A DNA stretch of 64,000 bases, taken from the NCBI GenBank assembly GCA_903876735.1, contig CAIRAW010000014.1, forward strand, positions 62,001 to 126,000. The letters run 5' to 3'. The position numbers and the translations under genes were made by a program. Under the pieces are notes generated by a model. The model searched no databases. It was given only the letters and a program-made list of their open reading frames with translations, and had not been told where the DNA came from. Shown here in pieces: positions 1-9,056 of the stretch. Origin of the DNA: an uncultured beta proteobacterium (GTDB taxonomy: Bacteria > Pseudomonadota > Gammaproteobacteria > Burkholderiales > Burkholderiaceae_C). The first letter of the stretch is position 1. Each line of letters opens with the position of its first letter.

Positions 1-2
1 TG

Positions 3-881
3 CTGTGCGCGGTCTACCGCTACGGCTCGGTGACCGAGGCTGGGCGCCATCTGGCGCTGTCGCAACCGGCCACCAGCAACGCGCTGGCGCGGCTGCGCGC
101 CATCTTCGACGACGAGTTGTTCATCCGCTCGCCACAGGGACTGCAGCCAACGCGCAAAGCGCAGCGCATGGTGCCGGCGGTGATCGAACAACTGCACCTG
201 CTGGAGAACACGGTCAACAGCGACGACACGTTTGAGCCCGCCAGCAGCCACATGCGTTGGCGCCTGTCGCTGTCAGATCTGGGCGAGATGATGTTCCTGC
301 CGCCACTGGCCGAGGTGCTGCGCCAGGAATCACCGGGCAGTCATATTTCAAATATCGCAGTGCCGGCCAACGAGGTCAACGCCGCACTGGAGGCGCACGA
401 GATCGACCTGGCGATCGGCATCCTGGAGAGCGGTCGCAACGCCAGCGCAAGCGAGTTGCTGTTCAAGGAACATTTTGTCGCAATCACGGCTGACCACTGG
501 CGCCCGGACGGTTGGCGCGCCGGCAACCGTTTGAGCCCCAAGCAGTTGGCGACGGCCTCGCTGGCGGTGGCCTCGCCGGCCGCGACCTTTCATGGCAGCG
601 TCGATCTGATGCTGAGCAAGCTTGAACTCAACGAGACCATCGTGCTGCGCGCACGCCACTACGGCGCCTTGCCGGAACTGGTCACCCGCACCGACCTGCT
701 GGCCATCGTGCCCCTGATGTACGCCAAATCTCTCTCGCCGCGCTACGACGTGCGCCTGTGGGACTTGCCAAAAAGCGGCGCCAGTTACGAGGTGCACATG
801 GTCTGGCATCCGAGCGCCACACCCGACCTGGCGCACAGCTGGTTGCGCGGTGTGGTGCGCAAACTGTTTGGGCGAAAGTGA
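3..881 (+). CDS. LysR-family transcriptional regulator (5' end outside window)
   Basis: The frame is open to the left edge of the window, so the true start lies upstream; the track's GTG at 30 is internal. The visible N-terminus (AVYRYGSVTEAGRHLALSQ) is the winged helix-turn-helix of LysR regulators, missing only its first few residues. It is followed by about 190 residues of the periplasmic-binding-protein-like effector domain (for example DLAIGILESG and a C-terminal YEVHMVWHPSA). Such proteins usually act as tetramers that respond to a small ligand and control a neighbouring operon. It lies 68 bp upstream of a same-strand acyl-CoA synthetase gene, so regulation of that gene, and perhaps of the facing liv/oxidoreductase operon, is a reasonable inference. 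The ligand is unknown. Confidence 0.9.
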   Translation: MCAVYRYGSVTEAGRHLALSQPATSNALARLRAIFDDELFIRSPQGLQPTRKAQRMVPAVIEQLHLLENTVNSDDTFEPASSHMRWRLSLSDLGEMMFLPPLAEVLRQESPGSHISNIAVPANEVNAALEAHEIDLAIGILESGRNASASELLFKEHFVAITADHWRPDGWRAGNRLSPKQLATASLAVASPAATFHGSVDLMLSKLELNETIVLRARHYGALPELVTRTDLLAIVPLMYAKSLSPRYDVRLWDLPKSGASYEVHMVWHPSATPDLAHSWLRGVVRKLFGRK

Positions 882-949
882 TGACAAAGCGCTGACCATC
901 ACCGAGAATCGCACGCAGGCAACGCGAAAAACAATAATGGAGACGAGCC

Positions 950-2986
950 ATGCAGATTGATTTGCGGCACGACGCCGCCCACACCGAACTGAACCGCCAG
1001 GCACTCGAAGCCCTGCTCGGCACACTTGGCGTCACGCTCGCCGGCGAAGTGGAGGCCGCGGCGGCCGCCAGCAGCGGCGAGTTGCGCCTGCGCCTGCATC
1101 AAAGCCGTGAATTCGGCATGGTCATCAGCGCCACAGCCGCCGGTCTCGACGGCGCGCTTGAGCAAAGCCTGTTCCGAAAGGGCCGCGCATCGGCGCAAGC
1201 CCTGGCGGCACTCAGCAGCGGAGCCGATTTTCTACAGTGCTTCCAGCAAACCATGGCCTATCAGAAGTTGCGCTTGCGCGCGCAGCAGCGCCAGGAAGCC
1301 GCGCCTGATGCGCAACTGGTTTTGCTGTTCGAGCGCATGCTGGCCCTGGCCGCAGACCCAGCCCGGCACACGATCCGAACGCTGCAGTCGCTGGACTTGA
1401 CGCTGATGCTGCGTCAGGGGAGTTTTCTTGCCACGCACGCGAGTTGCATGGTCGGTGAAGCACCAGCGCAGCGGCTCGCGCGCCCGATTGCCAAGATCGA
1501 CAAACTGCTGCACCCGGACACGATCGGCTTGATCGGGGTCTCAGGCAGCGGCATGAATTTCGGCCGCATCATTCTGCGCAATCTGATGGGCAGCGGCTAC
1601 CCCAAAGCACAGCTCAGCATCATTCGCCCCGACGACACCGAAATCGACGGCGTGCCCTGCTTCCCCAGCCTGAGCGCCCTGCCCCACAAGCTTGACCTGC
1701 TGATCGTCGCCGTCGCGGCCGATGCCGTTTACGGTCTGGTTGACGAGATCATCGCCAGCGGCAAGGTCGAGTCGGTGATGCTGATTCCGGGCAGCCTGGG
1801 CGAGACAAAGAAGAGCCACGAGCCGGCCGCCGCGCTGGCTGAGCGGATCAATGCCGCGCACGGCCTGAGCGGCGGCGGCCCGATCTTCCTGGGTGCCAAC
1901 TGCCTTGGTGTGGTCTCGCACCCGGGCCACTACGACTCCTGGTTTATCCCGCTGGAGCGTCTGCCCAAGCCGCAGAAAAAGCCCGAGCGCAACTCGGTCA
2001 TGCTGAGCCAGAGCGGCGCCTTCATGATCACACGCCTGAGCCAGAACCCCTGGCTCGATCCGCGCTACATGCTCGCGCTGGGCAACCAGTCCGACCTCAC
2101 GCACGGCGACCTGCTGAGCTACTTCGCGTTGCGAGCCGAGATCGAGACCATTGGCGTCTACATCGAGGGCTTCAAGGACGGCGATGGCCTGCACTTTGCC
2201 CAAGCCGTGCGCAGCGCCGTGCTCGCTGGCAAGCAGGTCGTGGTCTACAAGGCCGGCAAGACCGCCAGCGGCGCGGCGGGTGTGATGGGGCACACGGCAT
2301 CGATTGCGGGGGACCCCGATCTGTTTGATGCCGTGCTGCGCCAGGCCGGCGCCATCGTGGCGGACGACATCAACAACTTTGATGACCTGTTCTACATCGC
2401 CGGTGCCTTGCACCACAAGAAGGTCGGTCCCCGCCTGGGCGCCATCAGCGGCGCGGGTTTCGAGGCCGTCGGCATGGCCGACGCGACGCAGACCGAGCGC
2501 TTTTCGATGCAGATGGGCGATTTGCACGGTGCAACCGTTAAGCGTGTTGAGGAAATTTTGCTGGCCAAGAAGCTCGCCGCGCTGGTGGAAGTGCGCAACC
2601 CGATCGACATCAACCCGGGTGCCGACGACGAGGCGCACCTGCAGATCACGGAGGCCTTTCTGCTTGACCCCAACATCGACGCGGTGGTGGTCGGGCTGGA
2701 TCCAACCGCGCCCTCGGTTCGCGCACTGGTCGAGAGCAAGCTGCGCCCCGGCTACGACCTGAGCGATGCCATGAGTACGGTGCATCGGATGCCACCCCTG
2801 GTGCGGCAAAGCGACAAGCCCTTGATCGGCATCATCGATGGCGGGCGCCTGTACGACGCCATGGCCGCCGCCCTGATGGACCAGGGCGTCTGCGTCTTTC
2901 GCAACTGCGCCCGCGGCACACGCGCACTGGTGCAGTACACAGATGCGCGGCTGATTGCCGATGCAATTCGCGCAGCCAAGAATTGA
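950..2986 (+). CDS. Acyl-CoA synthetase (NDP-forming)-type CoA-binding protein with truncated ATP-grasp
   Basis: 678 residues. The ATG is preceded by a GGAGA box. Residues about 190-290 form a CoA-binding Rossmann domain (IGLIGVSGSGMNFG), followed by the succinyl-CoA-ligase-like domain with the histidine motif GHTASIAGD that in ADP-forming acyl-CoA synthetases carries the phosphoryl group. The first 180 residues resemble only the C-terminal part of the ATP-grasp domain (a stretch like FGMVISATAAGLDG, then ...LDLTLMLRQG); the N-terminal ATP-binding lobe is missing. Full-length family members (about 700 residues) place CoA-binding first and a complete ATP-grasp last, so the order and content here are unusual. 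It may need a separate ATP-grasp beta subunit, which is not seen in the window. It lies 28 bp ahead of a thioesterase gene, so both may act on the same acyl-CoA. The substrate is unknown. Confidence 0.8.
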   Translation: MQIDLRHDAAHTELNRQALEALLGTLGVTLAGEVEAAAAASSGELRLRLHQSREFGMVISATAAGLDGALEQSLFRKGRASAQALAALSSGADFLQCFQQTMAYQKLRLRAQQRQEAAPDAQLVLLFERMLALAADPARHTIRTLQSLDLTLMLRQGSFLATHASCMVGEAPAQRLARPIAKIDKLLHPDTIGLIGVSGSGMNFGRIILRNLMGSGYPKAQLSIIRPDDTEIDGVPCFPSLSALPHKLDLLIVAVAADAVYGLVDEIIASGKVESVMLIPGSLGETKKSHEPAAALAERINAAHGLSGGGPIFLGANCLGVVSHPGHYDSWFIPLERLPKPQKKPERNSVMLSQSGAFMITRLSQNPWLDPRYMLALGNQSDLTHGDLLSYFALRAEIETIGVYIEGFKDGDGLHFAQAVRSAVLAGKQVVVYKAGKTASGAAGVMGHTASIAGDPDLFDAVLRQAGAIVADDINNFDDLFYIAGALHHKKVGPRLGAISGAGFEAVGMADATQTERFSMQMGDLHGATVKRVEEILLAKKLAALVEVRNPIDINPGADDEAHLQITEAFLLDPNIDAVVVGLDPTAPSVRALVESKLRPGYDLSDAMSTVHRMPPLVRQSDKPLIGIIDGGRLYDAMAAALMDQGVCVFRNCARGTRALVQYTDARLIADAIRAAKN

Positions 2987-3014
2987 CTAATCGACCACCA
3001 AGACAAGGAAAAAC

Positions 3015-3419
3015 ATGAGCGAGACTTTAAAGGCCGGCCTGAGTGCCACGCGCCACGTTGACGTTGACCGTGCGCGCACCATCAGTTTCATGGGCGAGGA
3101 CTGCCGCGTCTACTCAACGCCGAACCTGCTCTACGACATCGAAATGGCCTGCCGCGACCTGCTGCTCTCTCACATCGAGCCGGGCAAGGATTCGGTCGGC
3201 ACCCGCGTCGAACTCGACCACGTCGGCGCCACGCTGCTGGGCATGTGGGTCGATATCACGGTCACCATCAGCGAAGTCAACGGAGCGGCCGTCACCTTTG
3301 CTTTCACGGCACGCGACGCAATTGAAGAAGTGGCACGCGGCAAGCACAGCCGCTTTATCGTCGGGCTGGAAAAGACCGCGCAACGCCTGAAGGCAAAACA
3401 GGCCAAGGCAGCGGGCTGA
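3015..3419 (+). CDS. FlK-like acyl-CoA thioesterase (hotdog fold)
   Basis: 134 residues; AAGGA lies just upstream of the ATG. The protein looks like a short hotdog-fold thioesterase of the fluoroacetyl-CoA thioesterase (FlK) group. T35, E43 and H69 fall with spacings of 8 and 26, which equal those of the Thr42/Glu50/His76 triad known from FlK. The conserved STPNLLYDIE and GTRVELDHVG segments support the fold. It should hydrolyse a small acyl-CoA in the cytoplasm. It sits 28 bp after the acyl-CoA synthetase-like gene and is probably co-transcribed with it. Substrate specificity cannot be read from the sequence; a role in releasing CoA from a dead-end or toxic acyl-CoA is inference. Confidence 0.75.
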   Translation: MSETLKAGLSATRHVDVDRARTISFMGEDCRVYSTPNLLYDIEMACRDLLLSHIEPGKDSVGTRVELDHVGATLLGMWVDITVTISEVNGAAVTFAFTARDAIEEVARGKHSRFIVGLEKTAQRLKAKQAKAAG

Positions 3420-3426
3420 GCCTGAC

Positions 3427-3610
3427 TGGTCATTGCGGGCCGACACAAGCGCCAAATGCTTGTCATTGCGGGCCCCGACCCGCAATCCATGCTTCGCGTG
3501 GCACTGTTAGAAGGCATGGATCCCGGATCAAGTCCGGGATGACGCAGTGGGTGTCAGGGATGACGCAGTGACTGTCCGGGATGACATCCAGTGCGGCTCG
3601 AATGACATCC
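3427..3610. repeat. REP-like palindromic and tandem repeats between convergent genes
   Basis: The gap between the convergent thioesterase and livF genes holds repeated units. TCATTGCGGGCC occurs twice. A perfect 8-bp stem ATCCCGGA/TCCGGGAT with a TCAAG loop lies at 3520-3540. Degenerate copies of the right arm then follow at roughly 20-bp spacing (CCGGGATGACGCAGTG, CAGGGATGACGCAGTG, CCGGGATGACATCCAGTG, CGAATGACATCCAGGG). This is the look of an intergenic REP-type element. It may also act as a two-way transcription barrier, although there is no T-tract. Confidence 0.7.
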
Positions 3611-3629
3611 AGGGTGGTCGGGTTGACAA

Positions 3630-4367
3630 CTACTGTACCTTGCGAGCGCCAATGCCGAGGTAGGTTTCGATGATGCGCGGGTCGCTGGCGAGGTCGCTGG
3701 ATTTTCCGGTCAGCACGACCTTGCCCATTTCCAGAACGTAGGCGCGATCGGCCACGGCCAGGGCAGCGCGCGCGTTCTGCTCGACCAGCAAAATCGAGAC
3801 GCCATGCGCTCGCAGACGCACCACCACTTGCAGCACCTCGCGCACGATATTGGGCGCCAGACCCAGCGAGGGTTCATCGAGCATCAGCAACTTGGGCTTG
3901 GCCATCAGGGCGCGGCCCACGGCCAGCATCTGACGCTCGCCGCCCGACAGGGTTGATGCCCGTTGCGTGCGGCGCTCCAGCAGGCGCGGGAAGATGGCGT
4001 AGACCTCTTCGCGACAAGCGATCTGGTCGCGCGTGCCGCTCCACCAGCGCGAAAAGCCGCCCAGCAGCAGGTTGTCTTCAACCGACATCTCGCCAAACAG
4101 TTCGCGCCGCTCGGGCACCAGACCGGCGCCACATTCAACCAGGGCATGCACCGTGGGGCAGCGAATGTGCTTGCCTTCAACCCAGATCTCACCGCGGCTT
4201 GGCAACAGCCCCATGGCGGCACAAAGCAACGTCGATTTGCCGGCACCGTTGGGGCCGATCACGGTCACGATCTCGCCCGGCTGCACCACCAGATCAACCT
4301 CGTGCACGGCTTCGACCACACCGTAGCAGACACTCAGACGCTTGAGTTCGAGGACGGGCTGCCTCAT
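3630..4367 (-). CDS. livF: Branched-chain amino-acid-type ABC transporter ATP-binding protein LivF
   Basis: 245 residues from the chosen ATG (MRQPVLELKRLSVCYG), which matches the family N-terminus and lies 4 bp after the stop of livMG. The track's longer start runs far into the upstream gene; an ATG at 4382 is an alternative. Walker [10 protein letters not shown], signature LSGGERQM and Walker B LLMLDEPSLGLAP are intact, so it should be an active ATPase. It pairs with the LivG domain of the upstream fused gene to power uptake by the HAAT-family permease. It is the last gene of the operon. The substrate could be a branched-chain amino acid, but the oxidoreductase genes upstream suggest an organic or aromatic acid. 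Confidence 0.92.
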   Translation of the reverse strand: MRQPVLELKRLSVCYGVVEAVHEVDLVVQPGEIVTVIGPNGAGKSTLLCAAMGLLPSRGEIWVEGKHIRCPTVHALVECGAGLVPERRELFGEMSVEDNLLLGGFSRWWSGTRDQIACREEVYAIFPRLLERRTQRASTLSGGERQMLAVGRALMAKPKLLMLDEPSLGLAPNIVREVLQVVVRLRAHGVSILLVEQNARAALAVADRAYVLEMGKVVLTGKSSDLASDPRIIETYLGIGARKVQ

Positions 4368-4371
4368 GCCA

Positions 4372-6183
4372 TCAGTTCCCATCGTCGCCCCCGAGATAAG
4401 CGGCCAGCACCGCGGGATCAACCTGCACCTGGGCCGGCGTGCCATGTGCGATGACACGGCCGAAGTCCAGCACCGTGATGCGGTCGGCGATGTTCATGAC
4501 AAACTCCATGTCGTGTTCCACCACCAGGATCGCCATGCCCTCGCCGCGCAGTTGCGTCAGCAAGCGCGCCAGCGCCACTTTTTCCATGTGCGGCAAGCCG
4601 GCGGCCGGTTCATCGAGCAGCAGCACGCTGGGCTGACCAGCCAGCGCGCGCGCAATCTCGACAATGCGCTGCTGCCCCAGAGCCAGCGAGGCCGCTGTCT
4701 CGTTCATTTGCGGGCCCAGGCCGCAGCGCTCGATCTGCTGGCGTGCCTCGCGCATCAGGGCGGCTTCCTCGCCACGGTCGAGCCGCAGCATGGCAGCAAG
4801 CCAGCCGCGGCTGGCGCGCAGATGGGCGCCGAGCGCAACGTTGTCGAGCACGCTGCGCGGCCCGAGCAGTCGCACGTGCTGAAAAGTGCGGCTCAAACCA
4901 CCAGCGGCGAAGGCACGCGAGGACTGCCCGTGCATGTCGCGCTCCAGCAGTTTGACTGTGCCGGAGCTGGGGTCGTCAACACCCGAGATCATGTTGAAGA
5001 AAGTGCTCTTGCCCGCGCCGTTGGGGCCGATCAGGGCGTGAATTTCACCGGCCCTGACATCGAGATCGATCTTGTTGTTGGCGATCAAACCGCCAAAGCG
5101 TTTGCTGACCGCGCTGGCCGAGAGCACCACACTGCCCTTCTGCGGCAACTGGCGCTGCGCCAGTGCGCGCAGCGTCGTCGTCTCTGCCAGCGGTGTTGCG
5201 CGCAAAAAGCGGTTGGCCAAGCGCGCCAGGCTGGGCCACAGGCCATCCGAGAAACGCTGCAACACCAGCAGCATCAGCATGCCAAAGACGATCACCTCGA
5301 AGTTGCCGTTGCTGCCAAGAAGACTCGGCAGCACATCCTGCAGGTACTGCTTCATCAGCGTGATCAGCGCGGCGCCCAGCAGCGCGCCCCACAGATGACC
5401 CGCGCCACCGACCACTGCCATGAACAGGTATTCGATACCGATACTGAGGTTGAACGGTGTCGGATTGACGAAGCGCTGCAGGTGCGCGTATAGCCAGCCC
5501 GACAGGCTGGCCAGCAGAGCGGCCAGCACAAAGACCTTGATGCGGTATCGCGCGGTGTCGATGCCCATGCTCTCGGCCATGACGCGACCGGTCTTGAGCG
5601 AGCGGATGGCGCGGCCCTCGCGCGAATCGAGCAGGTTGTGCAAAGCCCACAGAATCAGCAGCAGCACGCTCCACGTCACCAGACCCAGTTCACGCACCGA
5701 GCGCAGGGTCAGGCTGCCCAGGGTCAGGGCCGGCACGCCGCCCATGCCGGTGTGGCCGCCGAGAAACTCAAGATTGCCGAACAGGAAGTACAGACTCAGG
5801 CCCCAGGCAATCGTGCCCAGCGGCAGGTAATGGCCCGACAGGCGCAAGGTGACCGAACCCAGAATCCAGGCCACCGTGGCGCTCAATAAAAAGCCCAGCA
5901 GCAGGCCGATCCAGGGCAGCGCCGCAGCATCCGGCGCCAAGCCGAACAAGGCACCGGCGGCCGGTGTTGTGCAAAACCAGGAGGTGGCGTAGGCGCCCAG
6001 ACCGACAAAGGCCGCCTGCCCGAACGAGGTCATGCCGGCAACACCGGTGAGCATCACCAGGCCGACTGCCACCAGCGCGTACAGGCCGATGTAGTTCAGC
6101 AGGGTGACGGTGAACTCGGGCAGAAAGCCCCAGGCTGCCATTAACAGGGCGACGGCGCACAGTGTGAACTGGCGCTTCGTCAT
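4372..6183 (-). CDS. Fused LivM permease - LivG ATPase (HAAT-family ABC transporter)
   Basis: 603 residues. Residues 1 to about 325 are the LivM membrane domain, with many hydrophobic helices and [21 protein letters not shown] typical of the family. After a short linker, residues about 350-600 are a complete LivG ATPase with Walker [10 protein letters not shown], a family-typical signature [15 protein letters not shown] in place of LSGGQ, and Walker [13 protein letters not shown]. LivM and LivG are separate in E. coli; fusions occur in some Burkholderiales. The start overlaps the livH stop by 4 bp (ATGA), implying translational coupling. Its partners are LivH (other permease half) and LivF (other ATPase half). 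Confidence 0.9.
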   Translation of the reverse strand: MTKRQFTLCAVALLMAAWGFLPEFTVTLLNYIGLYALVAVGLVMLTGVAGMTSFGQAAFVGLGAYATSWFCTTPAAGALFGLAPDAAALPWIGLLLGFLLSATVAWILGSVTLRLSGHYLPLGTIAWGLSLYFLFGNLEFLGGHTGMGGVPALTLGSLTLRSVRELGLVTWSVLLLILWALHNLLDSREGRAIRSLKTGRVMAESMGIDTARYRIKVFVLAALLASLSGWLYAHLQRFVNPTPFNLSIGIEYLFMAVVGGAGHLWGALLGAALITLMKQYLQDVLPSLLGSNGNFEVIVFGMLMLLVLQRFSDGLWPSLARLANRFLRATPLAETTTLRALAQRQLPQKGSVVLSASAVSKRFGGLIANNKIDLDVRAGEIHALIGPNGAGKSTFFNMISGVDDPSSGTVKLLERDMHGQSSRAFAAGGLSRTFQHVRLLGPRSVLDNVALGAHLRASRGWLAAMLRLDRGEEAALMREARQQIERCGLGPQMNETAASLALGQQRIVEIARALAGQPSVLLLDEPAAGLPHMEKVALARLLTQLRGEGMAILVVEHDMEFVMNIADRITVLDFGRVIAHGTPAQVQVDPAVLAAYLGGDDGN

Positions 6184-7208
6184 TCTTCGTCCTCAACGTG
6201 ATGGCTGTGCAGCGAGCGCCACCACAGCACCGGAATGATCAGCGTGAAGACGATCACCTCCTTGAAGGCACTGGCCCAGAACGAGGAAAAGGACTCAAGC
6301 AAACCAACGATCAGGGCGCCGGCCAGCGCGATCGGGTAGCTGGTCAAGCCACCGATGATGGCGGCCACAAAGCCTTTGAGCCCGATCAGAAAACCGGTGT
6401 CGTAATAGACCGTGGTCAGCGGCGCGATCAACAGGCCCGAGACCGCGCCGACGAGCGCCGCCAGCGCAAAACTGAGGTCACCCGAGAGTTCGGTTGGAAT
6501 GCCCATCAGGCGTGCGCCGACACGGTTCATGGCGGTGGCGCGCAAGGCCTTGCCGACGATCGTGCGCTCGAAAAACAGGAACAGCAGGAGCACCAGCAGA
6601 CTGGCCACGCCCATCACCACCAGCGACTGGCCGCTGACCGGAATGCCGCCAAGGTCCAGCCGCAATTCTGAAAACGGCGTGGTGCGCGAACCTTCGGCAC
6701 CAAAGAAATAAAGGCCCAGACCGACCAGCACACCGTGCAGCGCCACCGACACGATCAGCAGCGTCAACACCGTCGCATGCGCCAGTGGCCGGTACGCCAG
6801 TCGATAGAGCAAGGGGCCCAGCGGCGTGATCAGCAGCAGGCTCATGCCGGCCTGGCCGTACATCGATGTGGGTCGCAGCACCAGCACCAGCAGGGCCGCC
6901 AGTGCCGGCAACACAATGGCCCAGACCACGCTTGACTTCCAGTCCACAGCGACACCGCGCTGGTGCCGCACCGCCTCGACCAGCAGCGTGACGACCGAGA
7001 GCGCCAGCAGCAGCCACAGGGTTCCGGGGACGCGACCGGCCTGCAGCGTGGCCATGGTCAGCGCGCCAAATGCAACGAACTCGCCTTGCGGAATAAAGAT
7101 GACCCGAGTGACCGAAAACACCAGCACCAGGGCCAGCGCCATCAAGGCATAGACCGCCCCGTTGACGATGCCGTCCTGGCCCAGCAGCAAGGCGATCTGA
7201 CCGTCCAT
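6180..7208 (-). CDS. livH: Branched-chain amino-acid-type ABC transporter permease LivH
   Basis: 342 residues starting at [24 protein letters not shown], one base after the TGA of the binding-protein gene; the track start lies inside that gene. It is a multi-span inner-membrane permease with the family motifs near the N-terminus ([21 protein letters not shown]) and near the C-terminus ([24 protein letters not shown]). It is about 50 residues longer than E. coli LivH because of an extra hydrophobic stretch around residues 60-125. Its stop overlaps the start of livMG, consistent with a tightly coupled operon. Confidence 0.9.
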   Translation of the reverse strand: MDGQIALLLGQDGIVNGAVYALMALALVLVFSVTRVIFIPQGEFVAFGALTMATLQAGRVPGTLWLLLALSVVTLLVEAVRHQRGVAVDWKSSVVWAIVLPALAALLVLVLRPTSMYGQAGMSLLLITPLGPLLYRLAYRPLAHATVLTLLIVSVALHGVLVGLGLYFFGAEGSRTTPFSELRLDLGGIPVSGQSLVVMGVASLLVLLLFLFFERTIVGKALRATAMNRVGARLMGIPTELSGDLSFALAALVGAVSGLLIAPLTTVYYDTGFLIGLKGFVAAIIGGLTSYPIALAGALIVGLLESFSSFWASAFKEVIVFTLIIPVLWWRSLHSHHVEDEE

Positions 7209-7209
7209 C

Positions 7210-8355
7210 TCAGGGCTGGAATTTCCAGGCACCACCCTCAATCTTGACCATCACGCGGGCGCGCTGGTCCAAGCCCAGATGATCGGCCGCCGACATGTTG
7301 AAGACACCATGCGCACCGGCCACTTCCTTGACGTTCTCAAGCGCATCACGCAGGGCGACGCGGAATTCAAGCGTGCCGGGTTTGGCTTTCTTCAAGGCCG
7401 GCCCGACTGCGGCTTCCATCAGCTTGCCGGCGTCCCAGGCGTGGCCGCCGAAGGTAGAGACCGACCCGGCGCCATTGGCTTTTTCATATTTGGCAACATA
7501 GTCCTGCGAGGACTTCTTCAGAGGGTGGTTCGCCGGCAGTTGCGCTGCCACCAGCACCGGGCCCGACGGCAGGAAAGTGCCTTCGACATCCTTGCCGCCG
7601 ACGCGCAGAAAGTCGTTGTTGGCAACACCGTGGGTCTGGTAGAACTTGCCGTTGTAGCCACGCTCCTTGAGCGCGCGCTGCGGCAGCACGGCCGGTGTGC
7701 CCGAGCCGGCGATCAGCACGGCGTCGGGCTTGGCCGCGACGATCTTGAGCACCTGTCCGGTCACCGAGGTGTCGGTTCGGTTGTAGCGCTCGTTGGCAAC
7801 AACCTGGATGTTTTTCAGGGCCGCGATCTTGATGAACTCCTGGTACCAGCCTTCGCCGTAGGCGTCGGAAAAGCCGATGAAGCCGACCGTCTTGACGCCA
7901 CTGTCAGCCATGTGGCCAGCAATCGCCAGGGACATCATGATGTCGTTCTGCGGCGTCTTGAAAACCCAGCGCTTCTTGGCGTCCTGCGGCTCAACGATGC
8001 GCGCCGAGGCGGCCATTGAAATCATCGGTGTCTGCGCTTCGGCCACAACGTCGATCATGGCCAGCGACGCCGGCGTGATGGTCGAACCCAGGATCACATC
8101 CACCTTGTGCTCGCTGATCAGCTTGCGCGCGTTGGTGACGGCGGCCGTGGTGTCCGAGGCGTCATCGAGCACGATGTAATTGATTTTTTGCCCGGCGATG
8201 GTGGTGGGCATCAGGGCGATCGTGTTTTTTTCCGGAATACCCAGTGAGGCAGCGGGGCCGGTCGCCGACACGGTAACGCCGACATTGATGTCGGCATGGA
8301 CCAGCGTGGCCACCATGAGGGCAGCCAGCAGGGGCAGGGTCTTCTTGATGCGCAT
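7210..8355 (-). CDS. Periplasmic amino-acid/organic-acid binding protein (LivJ-like)
   Basis: 381 residues from the ATG at 8355, which has GGAGA 9 bases upstream and opens a clear signal peptide ([21 protein letters not shown]). The mature protein shows the type I periplasmic binding fold of HAAT transporters ([20 protein letters not shown], a domain hinge near [14 protein letters not shown]). It captures the ligand in the periplasm for LivH-LivMG-LivF. Homologues bind branched-chain amino acids, amides, urea or aromatic acids, so the ligand cannot be named. A 170-bp gap separates it from the ferritin-like gene, so an additional promoter may start here. Confidence 0.9.
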   Translation of the reverse strand: MRIKKTLPLLAALMVATLVHADINVGVTVSATGPAASLGIPEKNTIALMPTTIAGQKINYIVLDDASDTTAAVTNARKLISEHKVDVILGSTITPASLAMIDVVAEAQTPMISMAASARIVEPQDAKKRWVFKTPQNDIMMSLAIAGHMADSGVKTVGFIGFSDAYGEGWYQEFIKIAALKNIQVVANERYNRTDTSVTGQVLKIVAAKPDAVLIAGSGTPAVLPQRALKERGYNGKFYQTHGVANNDFLRVGGKDVEGTFLPSGPVLVAAQLPANHPLKKSSQDYVAKYEKANGAGSVSTFGGHAWDAGKLMEAAVGPALKKAKPGTLEFRVALRDALENVKEVAGAHGVFNMSAADHLGLDQRARVMVKIEGGAWKFQP

Positions 8356-8525
8356 TGTCTGTCTCCGGTTAAAAATTATTGGAAAGCCGGCCCATAGCAA
8401 GACCGCTTCAGGGAAAAATAGCCTTGTCCACCTTCAGGTTAATTTCAACGTGCTATGCAAACAACATCTTAAGCAGGTGCGGGCAAAACGGACACCGGGG
8501 TTTACCAGCAAGAAACAACAAACGC
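8356..8525 (-). other. Gap upstream of the LivJ-like gene
   Basis: 170 bp without a convincing coding frame, moderately AT-rich. It holds the GGAGA ribosome-binding site for the binding-protein gene and probably an internal promoter, but I could not identify confident -35/-10 boxes. No terminator hairpin with a T-tract is visible, so read-through from the oxidoreductase genes is possible. Confidence 0.4.
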
Positions 8526-9056
8526 TCAGTCGTCGTAGCGCGGCGGATCAGGGTCCTGGTCCCAGTTGGCGTCGGGCTGCGGCAGCTTGCGCATCCAGGC
8601 CTTGACCAGTTCCACGTGGTCGTGTTCTTCCTGCTGCAGGGCAAACGCCGCCTGCCGCACCGACTCATCGGTAGCGGCTTGCGCCAGCTGCGCAAAAAAG
8701 CGCTCGGCCCGCTCTTCACCGGCCAGCGCCAGTTGCAACACATGCCAGGGTTGCATCAGGTAATGCAGTTCGTCAACGGCGGCGCCCTCCACCGCTTCAA
8801 AGCCCGCCACCCGTGGCGCATCGGCGCCTGGCGCAGGTGCCTGCTTCCATCCCATCTGCGCCATGATCTGGGCCGCGTGTTTGCCTTCAATGTCGGCCAT
8901 CTTGTGGAACCATTCGACGACCTCCGGGTTGTTATGGACTTCCATCATGTCGGCAAACTCGATGTAGCGCTGCGCCGCGTCGAGCTCCATCTGCAAGGCC
9001 TGCGCCATGAATTCTTCCAGCGTGGCCGGTACCGGCGCGCTGGCGCTCGGGCTCAC
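8526..9056 (-). CDS. Ferritin-like / rubrerythrin-type diiron protein
   Basis: 176 residues. The start is a GTG that overlaps the TGA of the upstream beta-subunit gene (GTGA). Four helices carry the spaced acidic and histidine residues of ferritin-like diiron proteins: MELDAAQRYIEFA, ADIEGKHAAQI, LAGEERAERFF and LQQEEHDHVELV. There is no C-terminal rubredoxin domain, so it is not a classical rubrerythrin. A plausible role is peroxide or oxygen protection, or iron handling, for the oxygen-sensitive 2-oxoacid oxidoreductase encoded immediately upstream. That is inference from coupling and fold. A catalytic role in the pathway cannot be excluded. Confidence 0.75.
   Translation of the reverse strand: MSPSASAPVPATLEEFMAQALQMELDAAQRYIEFADMMEVHNNPEVVEWFHKMADIEGKHAAQIMAQMGWKQAPAPGADAPRVAGFEAVEGAAVDELHYLMQPWHVLQLALAGEERAERFFAQLAQAATDESVRQAAFALQQEEHDHVELVKAWMRKLPQPDANWDQDPDPPRYDD

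Noticed and set aside
3427-3610. CRISPR array
   Set aside because: The repeats are short, degenerate and palindromic with no regular unique spacers, and no cas genes are present.
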